A DNA stretch of 64,000 bases from Angiostrongylus vasorum (GCA_018806985.1 JADANN010000445.1:1162001-1226000), one strand, 5' to 3'; shown: positions 22,770-35,729, counted from the stretch's first letter. Program-made: numbers and translations. Notes: generated by a model not told the origin, from the letters alone.

Positions 22770-23150
22770 TTTATCTATTATCTCAGCATTTCTCACATTC
22801 TATTCGTTTCCTCGCATCCACCATCCACGGTGGTTGTTCAATTTTTACGTCTATCTTTGGTTGTTGCTTGAGGATTTCCATTCCATCGTGAAAGTCTTAG
22901 AATGGTGGTCAAGTCAATTCTCCGTGGAATCCTGAGATAGGCGGGCTAGGGGCGTTTCCACATCGATTGCAGAGAGTGGTTTTTCTTTTGGACAAGTGCG
23001 GTACCAATTTCCCGACCCCGGAAGGATGAGAGGCTCTCCGTGCCTGGGACGAGATCGAACCAGTATCCGTTCAATCCACTTCCCTCGGAACGTATGTCCA
23101 CTCAGCAGTGCGTGCGTTATCGCATCTGTTTTACGCCGCACTTCCTATGA
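22770..23150 (-). mobile_element. SINE3
   Basis: Third tRNA-like family. On the minus strand the B box is TACTGGTTCGATCTCG, followed by CATCCTTCCGGGGTCGGGAA and ATTGGTACCGCACTTGTCC, a block shared with SINE1. The rest (plus strand CGCATCCACCATCCACGG, GAATGGTGGTCAAGT) is specific to this family and recurs at 27240 and 60260. Confidence 0.75.
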
Positions 23151-23484
23151 GTTGATACCAACTCATGGCGGTCTATTTCTCCCACCACCAAATGACCCTG
23201 TCCCTCTTGATGTGATTTTCGCTGTAACTGCTTTTTTTATTTGGTCCTTGATATCGTTTGTTTTATTTTTTCGTCTCCCCGAAGTTCAATCATGTATTCT
23301 GTCATGCTTTCGCAACACTTCGAACCCTTGTGTATGGTGAAAACAAAAACTCGTCCAGCATTTAGTCACAGTAGGATCAGCATTTAGTAGTAAGTTTTAT
23401 GACACGTATGGACTACATGACTGTTTTTTACCATGTCGGTCCATTCCATACGATAAGCCTTAAGCAAAGTAATTTGCTATTTTC

Positions 23485-24290
23485 TTGGTAATCACACACG
23501 AGGTTGTTATCATTCAGTGCTTATTCACAGCAACTAAGGTTTTTGCGGATTCCGCCTTCTTCAGAGCTTGGAAAGGTCAACTTAACCGCAACCTAGTCAG
23601 CCAAACACCTCCACACCTTCAGCAGAAAAAGCCGCGATACCCAGTTTTCAGTCTCACTGAGTATAGAACAGCTTTTCCACACACTCACTGCTCTATATGA
23701 GTCTTCTACTGAGTATTCAAAATGGAAACCAGCTGTGCAGAGTTCACATGAGTGGGTAATGCGAGCAGTCGTCCTTGCGGTTCATTTTGGATTCTTGGAA
23801 TTTATCCAGAATGTTTCGAGTGTTCTACGCGTTGTCGTTTTGGTCTTCTGTGCGAGGATAGTGACTTCTACTTCAAAATCTTCAGCCTTATGCCTTCGTG
23901 TCCTATGCGTGCCTAGTGAAGTGTTCTGTCTAACTTTCAGGTACTCACCTAGGTGTTCTTTTAAACGGACGCAGAGTGGTCTATTCGTTTCGCTAGCGTA
24001 TTCGTCCCCCGCGGGCTTTACAAGATCAACTGCACACTACCAGAACTACTACAATCACCATATCTACCGTTACGGCGTATTATGCAGTTCTATGTTATCC
24101 ACTGGTGGTCATACAGGGTGTTACGAACTAGTTGGCGTCTGAGAATATTCGGTGGTGTTTGAATCACTGATGCCGTATTCTGTAGACCAACCTTTATAAG
24201 GGAACGTTTTATAGCTTCATTTACTTCATTAGAAATGAAGGGAAAGATAAAGAGGACCTTTTTTCTTGCTAGACGTATTAATGCGTCTAT
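23485..24290 (-). mobile_element. Decayed PLE, opposite orientation to its neighbour
   Basis: Minus-strand frames read FISNEVNEAIKRSLIKVG and LRRQLVRNTLYDHQWIT, matching the segment before the GIY-YIG domain in other copies. A stop-ridden nuclease region follows. Its left end carries the terminal-like GCTCTGAAGAAGGCGGAATC on the minus strand. It abuts the plus-strand PLE at 24295. Confidence 0.75.
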
Positions 24291-24294
24291 TAAT

Positions 24295-25980
24295 GCGTCG
24301 TTGTCTTGTTCAGCAATCGCGAGGTTGTTATGCAGCATACATTTACTTGCATAGAAAAACAATACAATACAACAGTAGCTGACGTTTCGGCAGTATCGCC
24401 TTCTTCAGAGCCTGGAAGGGCATACTGTTATACAATTTATGACTCCGCAATGCAAACGATCTTCGAATTTCTTGTTGAACATGAAGGAAGAATAAATATG
24501 CATGGCTTCTCCATCCAGCAGATAATGGCTCTCTTAAACGTGTGCCTAAACTGCTCAATTTTCAGATGGTCTGGGAAATATTTCGTGCCAATAAGGGGGT
24601 TGGCTATGGGACAGCGACTCGACTGGCACCAAGCCTTGCCATTGTGTTTATGTCTAAGATAGAAGCCCCTTGAGCCACTACTCTACTGCAGATATGCAGA
24701 TGACTGTTTTGTCGTCTTCTGTACGCAGGATGAGATGGACAAATGCTTTGAGTTACTGAACGAGCAGTCTGAGTACATTAAGTACACCAGGGAGAAACCG
24801 AGAAAGAACCGGCTTCCGTTCTTAACGTTCAAATAAACCTATCAAGGAGCGGTTACATGACAAAGTGGTACCGAAAGCCAAGTAACAAGGACATCCTCGC
24901 TAATTTCCTTTCTTCCCACACTTCACACACGACGAGGGCGTAGTGAGAAACATGTTTCGAACAGCCACCTCTGTGCGCACAGGTAGGGAACTAAAGAAAG
25001 AGTCGTGCGACTTGGCTTGGCAAATAGCCATCCCCAATGGCTATGAAATAGTAACCCCACGAGATAAGTTTAGAACGAGAGCGACGCGCCCAAGCGAAAC
25101 ACTTGGCCAAAAGAAAGTCCCGTTTATGTTGTCTTTTATTAGGGATGAAGTAAGCGTAGCTATAAAACGATTCTTAAAAAAGGGCAGGTCTAGAGGAATC
25201 GGTAGCGATAGTTGAAATACCACCGGCTACTCTACGTCGTCAGTTAGTTCGTAACCGCTGGTATGACCGTCTGTATGAAGCAACAAATTGCGTAACTTGC
25301 CTTTGCGGCAGGGACGGTGATTGCATGAGTTCAGGTACGATATACCTGATCTCTTGTAATAATTGCGGAGATGAATATATTGGCGAAACGGGCAGGCCTT
25401 TGTGTATCCGTATAAAAGAACACCTAGATGGCAAACGAAAACTAAGACAAAGTACCCCCACTAGGCACGCATAGGATACAAAAGCACAGCGGGGACGATT
25501 TTGAAGTAAAAGTCAATATCCTTGCGCAGGAGACTAGAACACCAACACGCAAACTTCTTGCGGCTTTTTGGATAAATGCCAAAAACCCCACGATGAATAG
25601 TGAGTAGGATTGCCCAGAGGTCACACGCGACCTGCCCCGTATCTTCGCATCAATTTCTGATGTGGGACGGTGCAGTCATCAACCTTATGCGACTATAATC
25701 AGCTGTTCTAATCTTCCTCATGGGAAGGCACGTAAAAAAAGCGGTGAGTTTTTTCGAGAAGCTGTTGACCATGTAATTACCATAGAGTTTTTCGTCTTTT
25801 TGTAAGTGTTACTGAAGCGTTTGGCCTGGTAAATTGTATGTCAGTATACCCTTCCAGGCTCTGAAGAAAGCAATACTGCCGAAACGTCAGCTACTGTTGT
25901 ATTGTATTGTGTTTTTGCATGCAAGTAAACGTATGCTGCATAACAACCTCGCGATTGCTGAACAAGACAACGACGCATTC
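24295..25980 (+). mobile_element. Penelope-like element with inverted terminal repeats
   Basis: About 130 bases at 24295-24425 recur inverted at about 25845-25980 (GACGTTTCGGCAGTA against TACTGCCGAAACGTC). Between them, the RT part reads GLAMGQR, RYADDCFVVF and KYTREKPRKNRLPF (motif YADD). The nuclease part reads YLISCNNCGDEYIGET, RIKEHLDGK and FWINAKNP, with a preceding C-x-C-GRDGDCM finger. Several frameshifts and stops make it inactive, and at 1.7 kb it is shorter than an intact element would be. The YADD RT plus GIY-YIG nuclease identify the class. Confidence 0.88.
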
Positions 25981-26227
25981 ATATTCCTATGCGAGGTTAA
26001 AAGAAAGTCGATCCTGGGAACTGCTAGACGTCTTGTTTGGGGCCGCGATTCCTCCCTCTACACCTATCACCGAGGAGCTAGCGTTTTGTTGTCATTGGAA
26101 ATGGCTTTTACCATGCAGTCTTTTGCCAATTACCAAAGTTTTTTAAAACTTGACAAAGTAATGAAAGAGAACCGTCCTTTGTCGTCATGACGACGTATTT
26201 TTTAAAGCCTATCTCGTTTTTCAAAGA

Positions 26228-26514
26228 GGGCGCGTGTGATGCAGTGGTCGGAGGTGCCCTGCAACACACACGTGGGATCGATCCCCTGCGCCTATGGCCC
26301 ACCAAGCCTTCCATCCCTCCGGAATCGGTAAATTGGTACCGGACTTTTATGGAATAACAGCACTGGCTCGATACATTGATAAGCCACAGCGAATCATTGT
26401 AAAAGCCAGATATGCATTCAATCACCTCCGAACGATGCTTAATGAAGTTGAATGCATTTCGCATCCTTCAGGATCCCACATCCCTTGATCAACGCCGAGG
26501 GCTTTATCCTTTTT
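26228..26514 (+). mobile_element. SINE1
   Basis: Full-length copy: GGGCGCGTGTGATGCAGTGG, B box GGGATCGATCC, core and TTTATCCTTTTTT end. It lies next to the right end of the PLE at 24295-25980. Confidence 0.9.
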
Positions 26515-28613
26515 TATTTACTCATCTCGTTTTTATTTAGATTTTACTTAGTCCAAATGTCCAAAAGTTCAAAGGAAAATTTTAAAGCCTTGGAACGAAG
26601 CGCAGCTGCAGCAGCAAATAGCTGTGCCATTGTGGGAGACCGTAGTGTCGTGCTGGACGAAATTCACTTGTTCAGTCGTTTTTTAGTTCGAGTTATGGGT
26701 CTCGACGAAGAGGTTAAGCTTTATAAGCTCAGAGTAATCAGTTTTACGCTGCTGACACAATAAAGGCTGGTCTTATTTGCAAAGAACTATGGATTCTAAC
26801 GATTTTTCTCCACTAAATGGAGCTCACTAAGAGCTCACATATGTTTGTTCCATATTCTTAAGCTGAATTATTTCAAGAAAAAAAAGCAAAATCATCTGAT
26901 TAGGAAGTAAGAGGAACGCAAAAGGACTTTCCTAGCAGGTTTTCCAATTGAAGCCTGTGTCGAAAGGGATGAAACTCTAACAAAACCTGAATGGTATAGC
27001 GCTGCTCAAGTGCAAAGATAAATGGCATGATATCCGTGACAATGACGCGGCACTTAGGCCAGCTTTAGAAGATCGCTGTTGTCGCATGCTACAACCACGA
27101 GAACTCTGCATAAGCACAAGCGCCCAGTTAGTGTCAAAAATTGCTGGTTGTAATGTATGAAAATGTGGTAGTTGTAGGCCTTTTATGTTGTCTCCATTGT
27201 AAATTCTCATTAATTTTACAAATTACATCACAGATTGTGCGGATCTCAACACTTCTTGTATTCGATTCGTTTCTTCACGTCCATCATCCACGAAGGCCTT
27301 CCATTTTTGCGCATGGTTTCGGCTCCGGCTAGAAGTTTTTTGCTCATCTAAATGTTGTTGAATGCTGGTCGAGTAGACTCTCCCTAAACTCCTGGTAGAG
27401 CCGTGCTAGGACGTTCCCAAATCTTCATCACAGGCCGTCGCCAGCTTTTGTGGATTGGAGGTAATGAGCTGATTCCACATAAGTCTGGTACCAAAATCCC
27501 GATTCCGGTTAAATGAAGTGCTTGGTTGGCCCATTGCACGTATTGGGCGGTATCATTACCACTGCGATGGCTGTTGTAAATAGTCAATGAGAAGTGCGCA
27601 CCAATAAGTCTGTTCGAGCGAGATATCTATGGCACAGATGGAATGTTGTGATAATAAGAGTGGAAACAGGCTCATAAAACCTATACCGGTTTCAGAGGAA
27701 CAGTCTAGGCGACGCCGAGTATACCACTATGATATAGTTAGATCTACAGAAGTTTCGTCAATGGTTCATAATCTCATTCTAGCGAAAAATCCACACTTCC
27801 TTCAGTTTCAAGGACTGCAGAGATGCCTCTGAACCATTTTCTACAGCAACGGTCCAAATCGTGGGAACTCTATTAGCGATGACCTCTTGCCAATAGAATA
27901 GTCTCGTTCGAAAACCAGATCTTTGCAAATTATTAAGTGTAGTGAATAGCGTTCAAGTTCTAACTAAGGACAAAACATTTTGTTTGAATAGGCTACCGTA
28001 ACCAATACGTGTTCCAACTCACCGCGGATGGTCTAAAGGTTCTCCGTCGTACTAAAGGTGTTAAGAAACAAACTATCACGCTTACTGGCGAATATCCCAG
28101 TTATGATGAGGGATATTTGCAACTGGCTCCGTTCAGTTTGCTTGTTCAGCTGTTCTGCGGTCTCTTCGCAAAAATTTTCCTATGGCGTCTCTCAAAAAAC
28201 ATCAATGAACGTCAAAGGAAAGTACACACCCATTCATTTTGCTGATGTAGGTCTTCGTCGTGGCACCGAGCAGAATCCAACGGCGCACCACTCTAATGAA
28301 GTATCCTCACTCGGCGATTGATTGCCTTTTTGCAGGGCAGTTGTTAATAAACTGATTAAGTGCTGATAATGGCTTATTTTTTCTGTTGACAATCCATCCT
28401 GCTATAGTCGGTATAGTATTAGCTGTCACAAAATGAGATAGCACTTTTATACCCAAATTCTGTTTAATCTTGGTGTGGATAATCAATGTACATTCTTTCT
28501 TTCGTTTAGTAACTGAGAATGATGGGAGGTCCTGGTCACTCTTTATCTCCACCCATCAGCCTGGCTAATCAAGTATTCTAATTAATAAGAACCAGTAGTG
28601 CCTTCCATTAAAT
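26515..28613. other. Gene-poor stretch with short open frames
   Basis: Apart from the SINE3 at 27240, I see only short frames. One at 26558-26763 (+) starts MSKSSKENFKALERSAAAAA; another at about 27990-28245 (+) reads FQLTADGLKVLRRTKGVKKQ. Neither has convincing splice sites or a recognised family. Confidence 0.35.
27240..27565 (-). mobile_element. SINE3
   Basis: Second copy: TTCACGTCCATCATCCACG, GAATGCTGGTCGAGTAGAC and AAGTCTGGTACCAAAATCCC are shared with the copies at 22770 and 60260. Confidence 0.75.
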
Positions 28614-28893
28614 AAAAAGGATAGAGCTTTCAGCGTTGATCGATCCCTAAGAGATGCGCCATGCATTCGACTTCATTAAGCATCGTTTGGAGGTGATTGA
28701 ATGAATATCTGGCCTTTACAATGACTCGCGGTGGCCTACCGATGTATCGAGGCACTGTTGCCATCCTCCCAGACAAGTCCGGTACCAATTTGCTTACCCC
28801 CGGAAGGGTGGAAGGCTTGGTGAGCTATGGGCGCAGGGATCGATTCCACATGTGTGTTGCAGGGCGCCTCCAACCACTGCGCCACACGTGCCA
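28614..28893 (-). mobile_element. SINE1
   Basis: Full-length copy with tail AAAAAGGATAGAGC at the low end and head GGCACGTGTGGCGCAGTGG on the minus strand. Confidence 0.9.
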
Positions 28894-29079
28894 ACCCTGT
28901 TGGTGAGCTTTGGATAAATCTCTTGCAGTGAACATGTACCAACTGTTGCCATCATGACAGCTGCTGTAGGCGCTGCTGAAATTTGGAAGTTGGCGCTGTT
29001 ATCCAAGAATAGCGCCAGAGCGGGAGTATACTCTATGAGGGTATTTAAATACACTTTGCACAGAAGATCATCTGAGAGG

Positions 29080-29310
29080 GTACTATGTCTGACAACCATA
29101 ATGATGCTGAGATATTTGCAAAACTCCGGACCACAGGTGTCTGTGGTGGGGAAGGAACGCGCTATCACCCTTTCTGGCGGCTAACCCGTTCACCATCACG
29201 CTATGCGGGTCCTTCGTTTCGCCTGTTTCTCAGGTAGTTGTCTATCGATCAGTGCCATAAGCAATAACCCATCAACGGTATTGTTCTGGGGAACCCAAAT
29301 CGTATCTCAA
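29080..29310 (-). mobile_element. SINE2
   Basis: Near full-length copy. The plus strand shows GCTGAGATATTTGCAAAACT, GGACCACAGGTGTCTGTGG, CTATGCGGGTCC and the leader block ATCGATCAGTGCCATAAGC. The A and B boxes read on the minus strand. Confidence 0.85.
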
Positions 29311-30143
29311 CTGACATCTGCCACTTCTGAACTGGGTTTGATAGCATTATCCTATCCGATATCATCTCTGGACTTCGTTTTTTCTATCTGCTTTAGTTCG
29401 TCGGTAATTGGCTGTGGAACGTCGTCTATCAAGCGCATCCTGAAGGATTCATGGGCCTCTTTTGCACATTGCAATCACGAAGGCTCGAGATATTGGAGGT
29501 ATCGAAGCGCTGCCATTCGTTGGGAGTATGTCAGAGATATCAATGTGCGATACTTGTAGTGCAGAAGAGCACCGTATTTCAATAAAGCTCTAGTTCTGTA
29601 ACGATATTGTGGGCAAGTAAGCTCACAAAATATTTTATCCACATTTATCCACATACAACAATTCCCAATAGTTACGATTCTTTCTGAGAATTGGAACGAG
29701 TACAAAACAAACTAAACGTCATGAACTTAAGTTTCCAGGACTTTTTAAGTCTTATGCATTACAAAAGGATCTGCTATTAGCTGATTAGTAGCCAAGAGCA
29801 AGGCTTGTCTGGCCAAAAATGTGGGTATCGAGCAAGAGACCATGCTCGCGTGAGCAAACGTGAGCATCACAGTACAAGTTTTCTTGCTGACAATCCCCTA
29901 AAAAACCAGCTTGACAGCCGTCCAGGTTGGATTGCAGATCAGAATGAAATTGAAGGTCATTTCTATCAGAGCATAGCCAAAAGGTTAAATTTGCTCTGCA
30001 GAAGGGCCACCAAAATGGAAACATGAGTGGCGCAGGATACCAAATTCACGCTGGTTTGCTGTCTAAATTGACTTCTTGGTCCACATCTGTGGGTGGTGCT
30101 TTTTTTGACATAGGCTCAGGTGCGTGAAATCCAGATAAAGAAT

Positions 30144-30433
30144 AAAAAAGATAAAGTGTTCGGAGTTGGTCAATCCATGAGGAATCCACTATGCATCCGT
30201 CTTCATTGAACATCGTTACAGGTGAATGAATGCATATCTTGCCCATGCAATGACTTGCGGTGGACTATCGATGTATCGAGTCAGTTCAGCTATCCTTCCA
30301 GACAAGCCTGGAGCAAATTTACTTATTCCAGAGGGATGAAGGGCTTGATAAGCACGGGACACGGGTAGACCGACCAACGACCAAATGTGTTGCACGTTGC
30401 ACCTCTAACCACTGCGTTGTATGCTCCCCGAAA
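30144..30433 (-). mobile_element. SINE1, diverged
   Basis: Core blocks CGATGTATCGAGTCAG and CCAGAGGGATGAAGGGC are kept and the head is degraded. It lies in gene-free DNA. Confidence 0.8.
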
Positions 30434-32284
30434 CTCAGATAGGTCCGAAAAACAGATTTCCTCGGTGATGAAAGCTGTGTTATCGTGCACGACTGAGGAG
30501 TACATGATTATATGCCACAGCTTTCAAATCCTGGTTGGTAGATTTTACTTAAAAAGTGTGTCCCACTGTGTTTTTCCGCGCTCTAAAAACAAACACAAAA
30601 ATCTTTAATTCTAAATTTAAAGAGAATTTTTACTTTAAGCAAAAGACTCCATAAATTTTCTGGAGAACTTTCACTTATGTAGGAGTTTTCTTTTATGCAT
30701 AAAGCTAGCCATGAGTACAAATCAGTTCAGGACTATTCATTGGAAAAGAATGTGTGAGAGTTCACGTCCTGGTAAGCAACAGTTCGGTTATGGTAAAGGA
30801 CTCGACCGACGTCCTAGATATCGGAACTGGGCGTCTTCGACTGCGAGAAAAAGAGAACAAATATTCTTTTATCTCCAAATATTTTCGTCTATGCTAGAAG
30901 CACTAGTTTCCACGAGGAAGAGATCGTAACGTGGTCTCGACCTCAGAATGCCGAAAAAGGTAGAAATAAAACAGTTACAGTAATCGAAAGTAAAGTGGTT
31001 CTGTGCAAACGAACTATCTTTAAATCCCTAAATCATCTCCCCATGTGAATAGCACATTTTCGGTCTCACTCCTAGGAAACAAAAGTGACTCTCAAAAGGC
31101 AAAGTAGCCTAAACATTGGCCATCGAAGATCAAAGATACATGTTAATAATCGTATGTCGGCTCGTCACGGAAACTTTTGTTTCAACAAAATAACTTATCC
31201 ACTAATGCCGAGATCAGTTTAAAGTCAATCTTTCGGATTATTGTGGAATCGTCACTGAATTGACAGGACACCAATCCTGAGGGTCAGTAAACTCGCCACT
31301 GAGGAGAATTCAGTGCAGCGTTCTATGCCAAGTTATATTTATAAAGTTTTTGCATTTGATGATGCGCCATAATATTGTAACACACTAACGGGCTTATTAG
31401 TGGAGGAACCTATGGTTAACCCGGTGTTCATTTCATTGAAGAGCTCTCAAAGCCTCAGTTTCGGTTGTCATTAGACGTGGAATTTTCAAGCTTAATAGTC
31501 ACTGAAGCTCGAGTTAAACAGTGGCGTAGAAGAGTGAAGAGTAGTTGCTGCACCGATCTATTAGGGGATTCCGAAAATCGTTTTCAAAAACGTCACGCGT
31601 GATTCTGAATTTCCACTGAGGACATCATCGCTCAACAGTTCAATCGACAATGTTCTCTCGTGCTGAGAAACCCTTCTCAGAGTTAGCGATCAAAGCCGTA
31701 TGTCTGTCGAATGGTCGCACATACGTTCCGTAGCCTGTATTTTCGAACGTCACTGCATTACGTTGGTTTCTATTACCGAACTTAAACGAATAGTTTCCCA
31801 AATATGGCAAACAAAACAATTTTAATAAAACCTAGTCGTCGTTCCCTGAGTGGGTTGGATCCCTTCTTTGCTAGGATGGGGGTTAAAACAAATTCGATGG
31901 TTATTATGAAAGTCTACGATTAATTTTAACCGAAAAAGACTTTGAATGGAAAGGCGATTTTGAAGTGGCAGTCACGATCGTTGCGCGGGAATCAAAAAAC
32001 ATCAACAGGAAATCCTCTTACGAAAGCTTTTCATGACTTTTAGAAATCCAAAAATAAGTCAAGAAGATGGATTCTTCACAATCACGAGTGAATTGGTACC
32101 GCATCTGAGACCGATTTTTTTAATCTGAATGGGTCCTATGAATCATCCCATGTCAACAGCACAAGTGTACTTCTACTCTTTGGAAGGCATGGACAGAAGA
32201 AAAAGCGATGAGCACTCTTTAGCACAGTAAAGTTCGTCTACAACCTTTGTGTTGAGAATGTGAGGTGTTCAACTATTCAATAAT

Positions 32285-32485
32285 ATTTTCTATATCAGTC
32301 CGTATCCGTACACTCGTCATTGTACGATCCAGTCTCGGTACGACAACGAAGATGCCACATCAAGATAACGAACAACTCTGGACCACCGACACGGATCATC
32401 GGCCCTGATGAAGACAAAGACGTCGAAACGTTAGCCCGAATAAATCTATTTGTCAAACTCGTGTAAGCTCAACAATTTAAATATA
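32285..32485 (+). mobile_element. PLE terminal fragment
   Basis: CCCTGATGAAGACAAAGACG followed by TCGAAACGTTAGCCCGAATA matches terminal repeats at 62160-62340 and 17840-18180. No coding is present. Confidence 0.65.
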
Positions 32486-33378
32486 TGCAGTAATATGTTT
32501 CCTCTCCAGGACCTGAAAAAAGGGAACTCAAAGGAGAACGAAACGCTAGACATAGGACGCTTAGTGGCATCCTCGTGTTGATATATCAAGAATGGTTCGC
32601 AAGGATTTCCACCTATTATTCATTGTAGAAAGTACAACGTCAGTGCTTCTCCGAGTCAGAGATTCGTGTTGCTTTCAGATAACGGCGCTCCGACCTGACC
32701 ACGCCCACTCTTCAGATTTCACATCTGTGACATCCCATCGCCAGATGTTTTTCGCGCGGTCGAGTATTGATATTCTAATTGGTTTTAGTGTTCTTCAATA
32801 TGTGAGCTCAAAGCATGGTCGGGTATGTTTTATTCCTTTGTCACTTCCTGTTTTTAATCAAGCGATTGGCATCAAAAAGTTTTTCGTAGCAACATCCATT
32901 TCCGTAGCCTTTTCTAATGTTATGTATTACGTGGATACTTCGATGACTGCTCTTCACATGTCGTGCGGCCGTAGCAGTTCTATCTTTGTTTCGTTTTATT
33001 CCCGCATCATCCTTGGCGGCTGTCGTAGGCTGTTGTCAGCCATAGCTGTCGTAGTTCCATTGTATTCGACGGCGACTTGAAGATCTGATGTCTTCTCTCC
33101 TCACATGCAGATTCAACAGTTGTGCGGAGCGAATTCCAACGTAGTAGTGATATGATTGTTCTACGGCGTTCTATGGTCCTCTTCAAAAAAGCACTCGCTG
33201 ACCATTGCGGAGAAAAGGCAGCTCTCCTGCCGCTTTGCGTCTAGTTATCCTTCAGGAGGACAGATTGAAGAAATCGCTTGACGGAAACTGAGTTGAGTCA
33301 ACCGAGCGACCGAGAACTTGATATTGTCGAATCCAAATCCTGGTGATGTTGATTAAAAAGCGAAAACGATATTTTTTC

Positions 33379-33433
33379 AGGCGATGAAGTTCTACGAGAA
33401 AACAGACGAAAAATTCCGGCAACATGGAAAGGT
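33379..33433 (+). CDS. Candidate 5' exon upstream of the GABA-type channel
   Basis: A 50-base open segment sits between a strong acceptor (TTTTTTCAG) and a strong donor (AAG|GTAGGT). In one frame it reads DEVLRENRRKIPATWK, hydrophilic like the region before the first conserved helix of Cys-loop receptors. Its phase does not fit the homology-supported frame of the exon at 35730, so membership in that gene is only a guess. Confidence 0.25.
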
Positions 33434-34551
33434 AGGTATGCCGACCCGCCGGCCTTTGTTTCGCTTCCATCCTCTACAGTGCATGCAAAGGCCAGGTATT
33501 GCTAGCAATATATAAGCTTTTTGAAAACAATGAGTTCCTCTTTTTTTTCCTCAGTCATCTTCATTTGCTTATTTTTTTTCTTCTCAGTCATTTTCATGTT
33601 TGCTTATCGCATCGCTTTATTATTTAACAATACAACTTGGAGACGTACGGAAAGGAAGTCTAATGGGAGAGGAAGAAAGCACTAAAAACTAGTATTGTTC
33701 AAGTGCTTTTATTTATTTCAATGGCCATGATTTGAACACAATTGTGAGTGTTGAAATTCAAAACAAAAGTTTACGATTTCAGATTCAAGTTACTGGGTAT
33801 TGATGTGAGCCCAGTAGCCTAACATTCACTGTTCATGGGTTGTTTGTTCTTGGACATCTGAAGTGCTTCAGTAGAGTCTACGGCCTAATTTCATAGAATG
33901 GAGTGGAAGCACTGGGTAACGCGAGACGAAATAATGGGGGCTGGCGTGGAAGTTCATGAAAGAAAGAAACAGGAAACTTGATATGATGAAGTTATTCAGG
34001 CTTAGCTGACATTTCTTTATCAAATATGTGTAGTGAATAGGCTGTTCGACTGTTCATTCCATGCTATTTCTTTCTATCATTTTCGTTCATATCTGTCATC
34101 TTCATATCATCATTCTCGCCAACAACTGTAAATTGAGTGATGTGAGCACCATAATGAGGACATATGGACGCTTCACTAGTTAGAAATTAAAACACTATGA
34201 ATAAGGAAGTGAGGAAGGTGACCCGCCGATGCGCTTCAGATTAAATAGATGGTTGCTCCTCTGTCGGTGAAATCAACTCCCTGAGGATTCGCTTTCGCTT
34301 TACGAGAGCGAGCAGTTCTTCTTCGAGATAGATACGATTCTCTGCAGCAAATATCCAAATAGTCTTCAAGGATTCTTTACCCTTCCGTTGCATCTTGTTA
34401 TTCTTTTACTTTTCATGCAACTCTAACACACTTCAAATCGAATGAAGCCATATTCGTCGCTCTAAATGTATTCCTCATCTTGACAATGTCTCTCATGAGG
34501 AAGTCAGATGTGTTCGTAACTGAATGTTTAATGAAGCGTGCGATAAATACA

Positions 34552-34858
34552 AACCCAACGATGCTGAAATATAGTTAGAGCTCAGAACCATAGGTGGGCT
34601 TTCCAACCAGCGATTACCCCTTGCCCGAAGCTCAACTCTGCTTAATTGCATTCTACTCCGATTTGTGCTCCCCAGGTCATTCCTATTGACGGGTAATTGC
34701 TGATAGTATCGATGGAGTAAAAAATTAGCTGAGAGCAAGCCAAAGCAGTGTCTTTGGTTGGTGTGGCGCAGATAGCACGTGAGCCCTCAGTAAGAGTAAT
34801 CGCGAATTCGAAGCCCACCCCAGGTTCCGAGTTTTGCTCATATCTCAGCATCCTTAAG
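34552..34858. mobile_element. SINE2-like pair, variant tRNA head
   Basis: A minus-strand end (GATGCTGAAATATAG) at 34558 is followed by a plus-strand copy at about 34664-34858. The plus copy has the SINE2 leader (GTGCTCCCCAGGTC, AATTAGCTGAGAG), a different head (GGTGTGGCGCAGATAGC, box GAATTCGAAGCC) and the shared end TCATATCTCAGCATCC. The head has been exchanged relative to other SINE2 copies. Confidence 0.65.
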
Positions 34859-35139
34859 GGTGGGTATGGTGTAGTGGTCGAAGGCGCCCTGAAACATACA
34901 TAGGGCATCGATCGCGGCGCTCGTGGCTCACCAAGCCTTCCGTCCCTTCGGGGTCGGCAAATTGCTACCAGAGTTTTCTGCGAAGATAGCAGCGCTGGCT
35001 CGATAGATTGGTAGGCCACTGCGAGTCATTTTAAAGGCCAGATATGCATTCAGTCACCCCCAACAATACTTAATGAAGTCGAATGCATGGCGCATCCCTC
35101 AGGAATTGATCAGCTCCGATAGCTTTATCCTTTTTTATG
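34857..35139 (+). mobile_element. SINE1
   Basis: Head GGGTATGGTGTAGTGG with B box GGCATCGATCG, SINE1 core, and a TTTATCCTTTTTT end. It directly follows a SINE2-like copy. Confidence 0.85.
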
Positions 35140-35729
35140 TGGAGCAGTGCAATGGAAGAACAACAGCTAACGCATCATCCATCGCCTGTCATGGCGCATC
35201 GCCATGAACGCTGAGGAACAATTTGTGCTTAGGAGAAACGAAACTGACATTAGTCAATAGACAAATGCGAATTTGAAAAGATTTAACGACCAAGGTCTTT
35301 CTTCAGGACTTTTGTGATTCTGCAATTGATTGTTACAGTTGGCATGATAATATAAAGTTTTACCAGCTTGCAAATCGTTCTACTGAAATTTCTTGGTGCT
35401 CTACGGAAAACATGGTAGATATGAGGCTCGTATTCCTCTAGTAGGTGGATCGAAATTTGATAAAGAAGAGGCCTTTAGTACAGTAATGTTAAGAAACACT
35501 CCAAACCCTCGTACCATTGTCTTCACTGGATGATCCAGTCGAAGAACTTCATTCCATAGGAGACAGTTCTTAGGAAATAACAATGCTGCTCAAATGCAGT
35601 AATGAGCCAGCAGTAGTACGGGGTCTTCCGTTTACATAAAAGAAGTGTTCGGGAACTAAGAAAACCTGCTTATGGTATGGCAGAAAACATCTGTCGGTCG
35701 ATCGACGAAATATCTAGATTCATTTTCAG

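Larger units (their letters stand above)
30434..34551. other. Gene-poor stretch
   Basis: It contains the PLE end at 32285-32485, the candidate exon at 33379, and a 162-codon plus-strand frame at 32592-33080 that is hydrophobic in its second half and opens MVRKDFHLLFIVE. No family is recognised for that frame. The rest is AT-rich with no supported gene. Confidence 0.35.

Noticed and set aside
29203..29559. 118-codon plus-strand frame
   Set aside because: Begins inside a SINE2 copy and continues into unannotated DNA without splice or start signals.
32592..33080. 162-codon plus-strand open frame as a membrane protein gene
   Set aside because: No recognised domain, no good start context or splice sites, and the region carries PLE debris nearby; recorded only as a region note.
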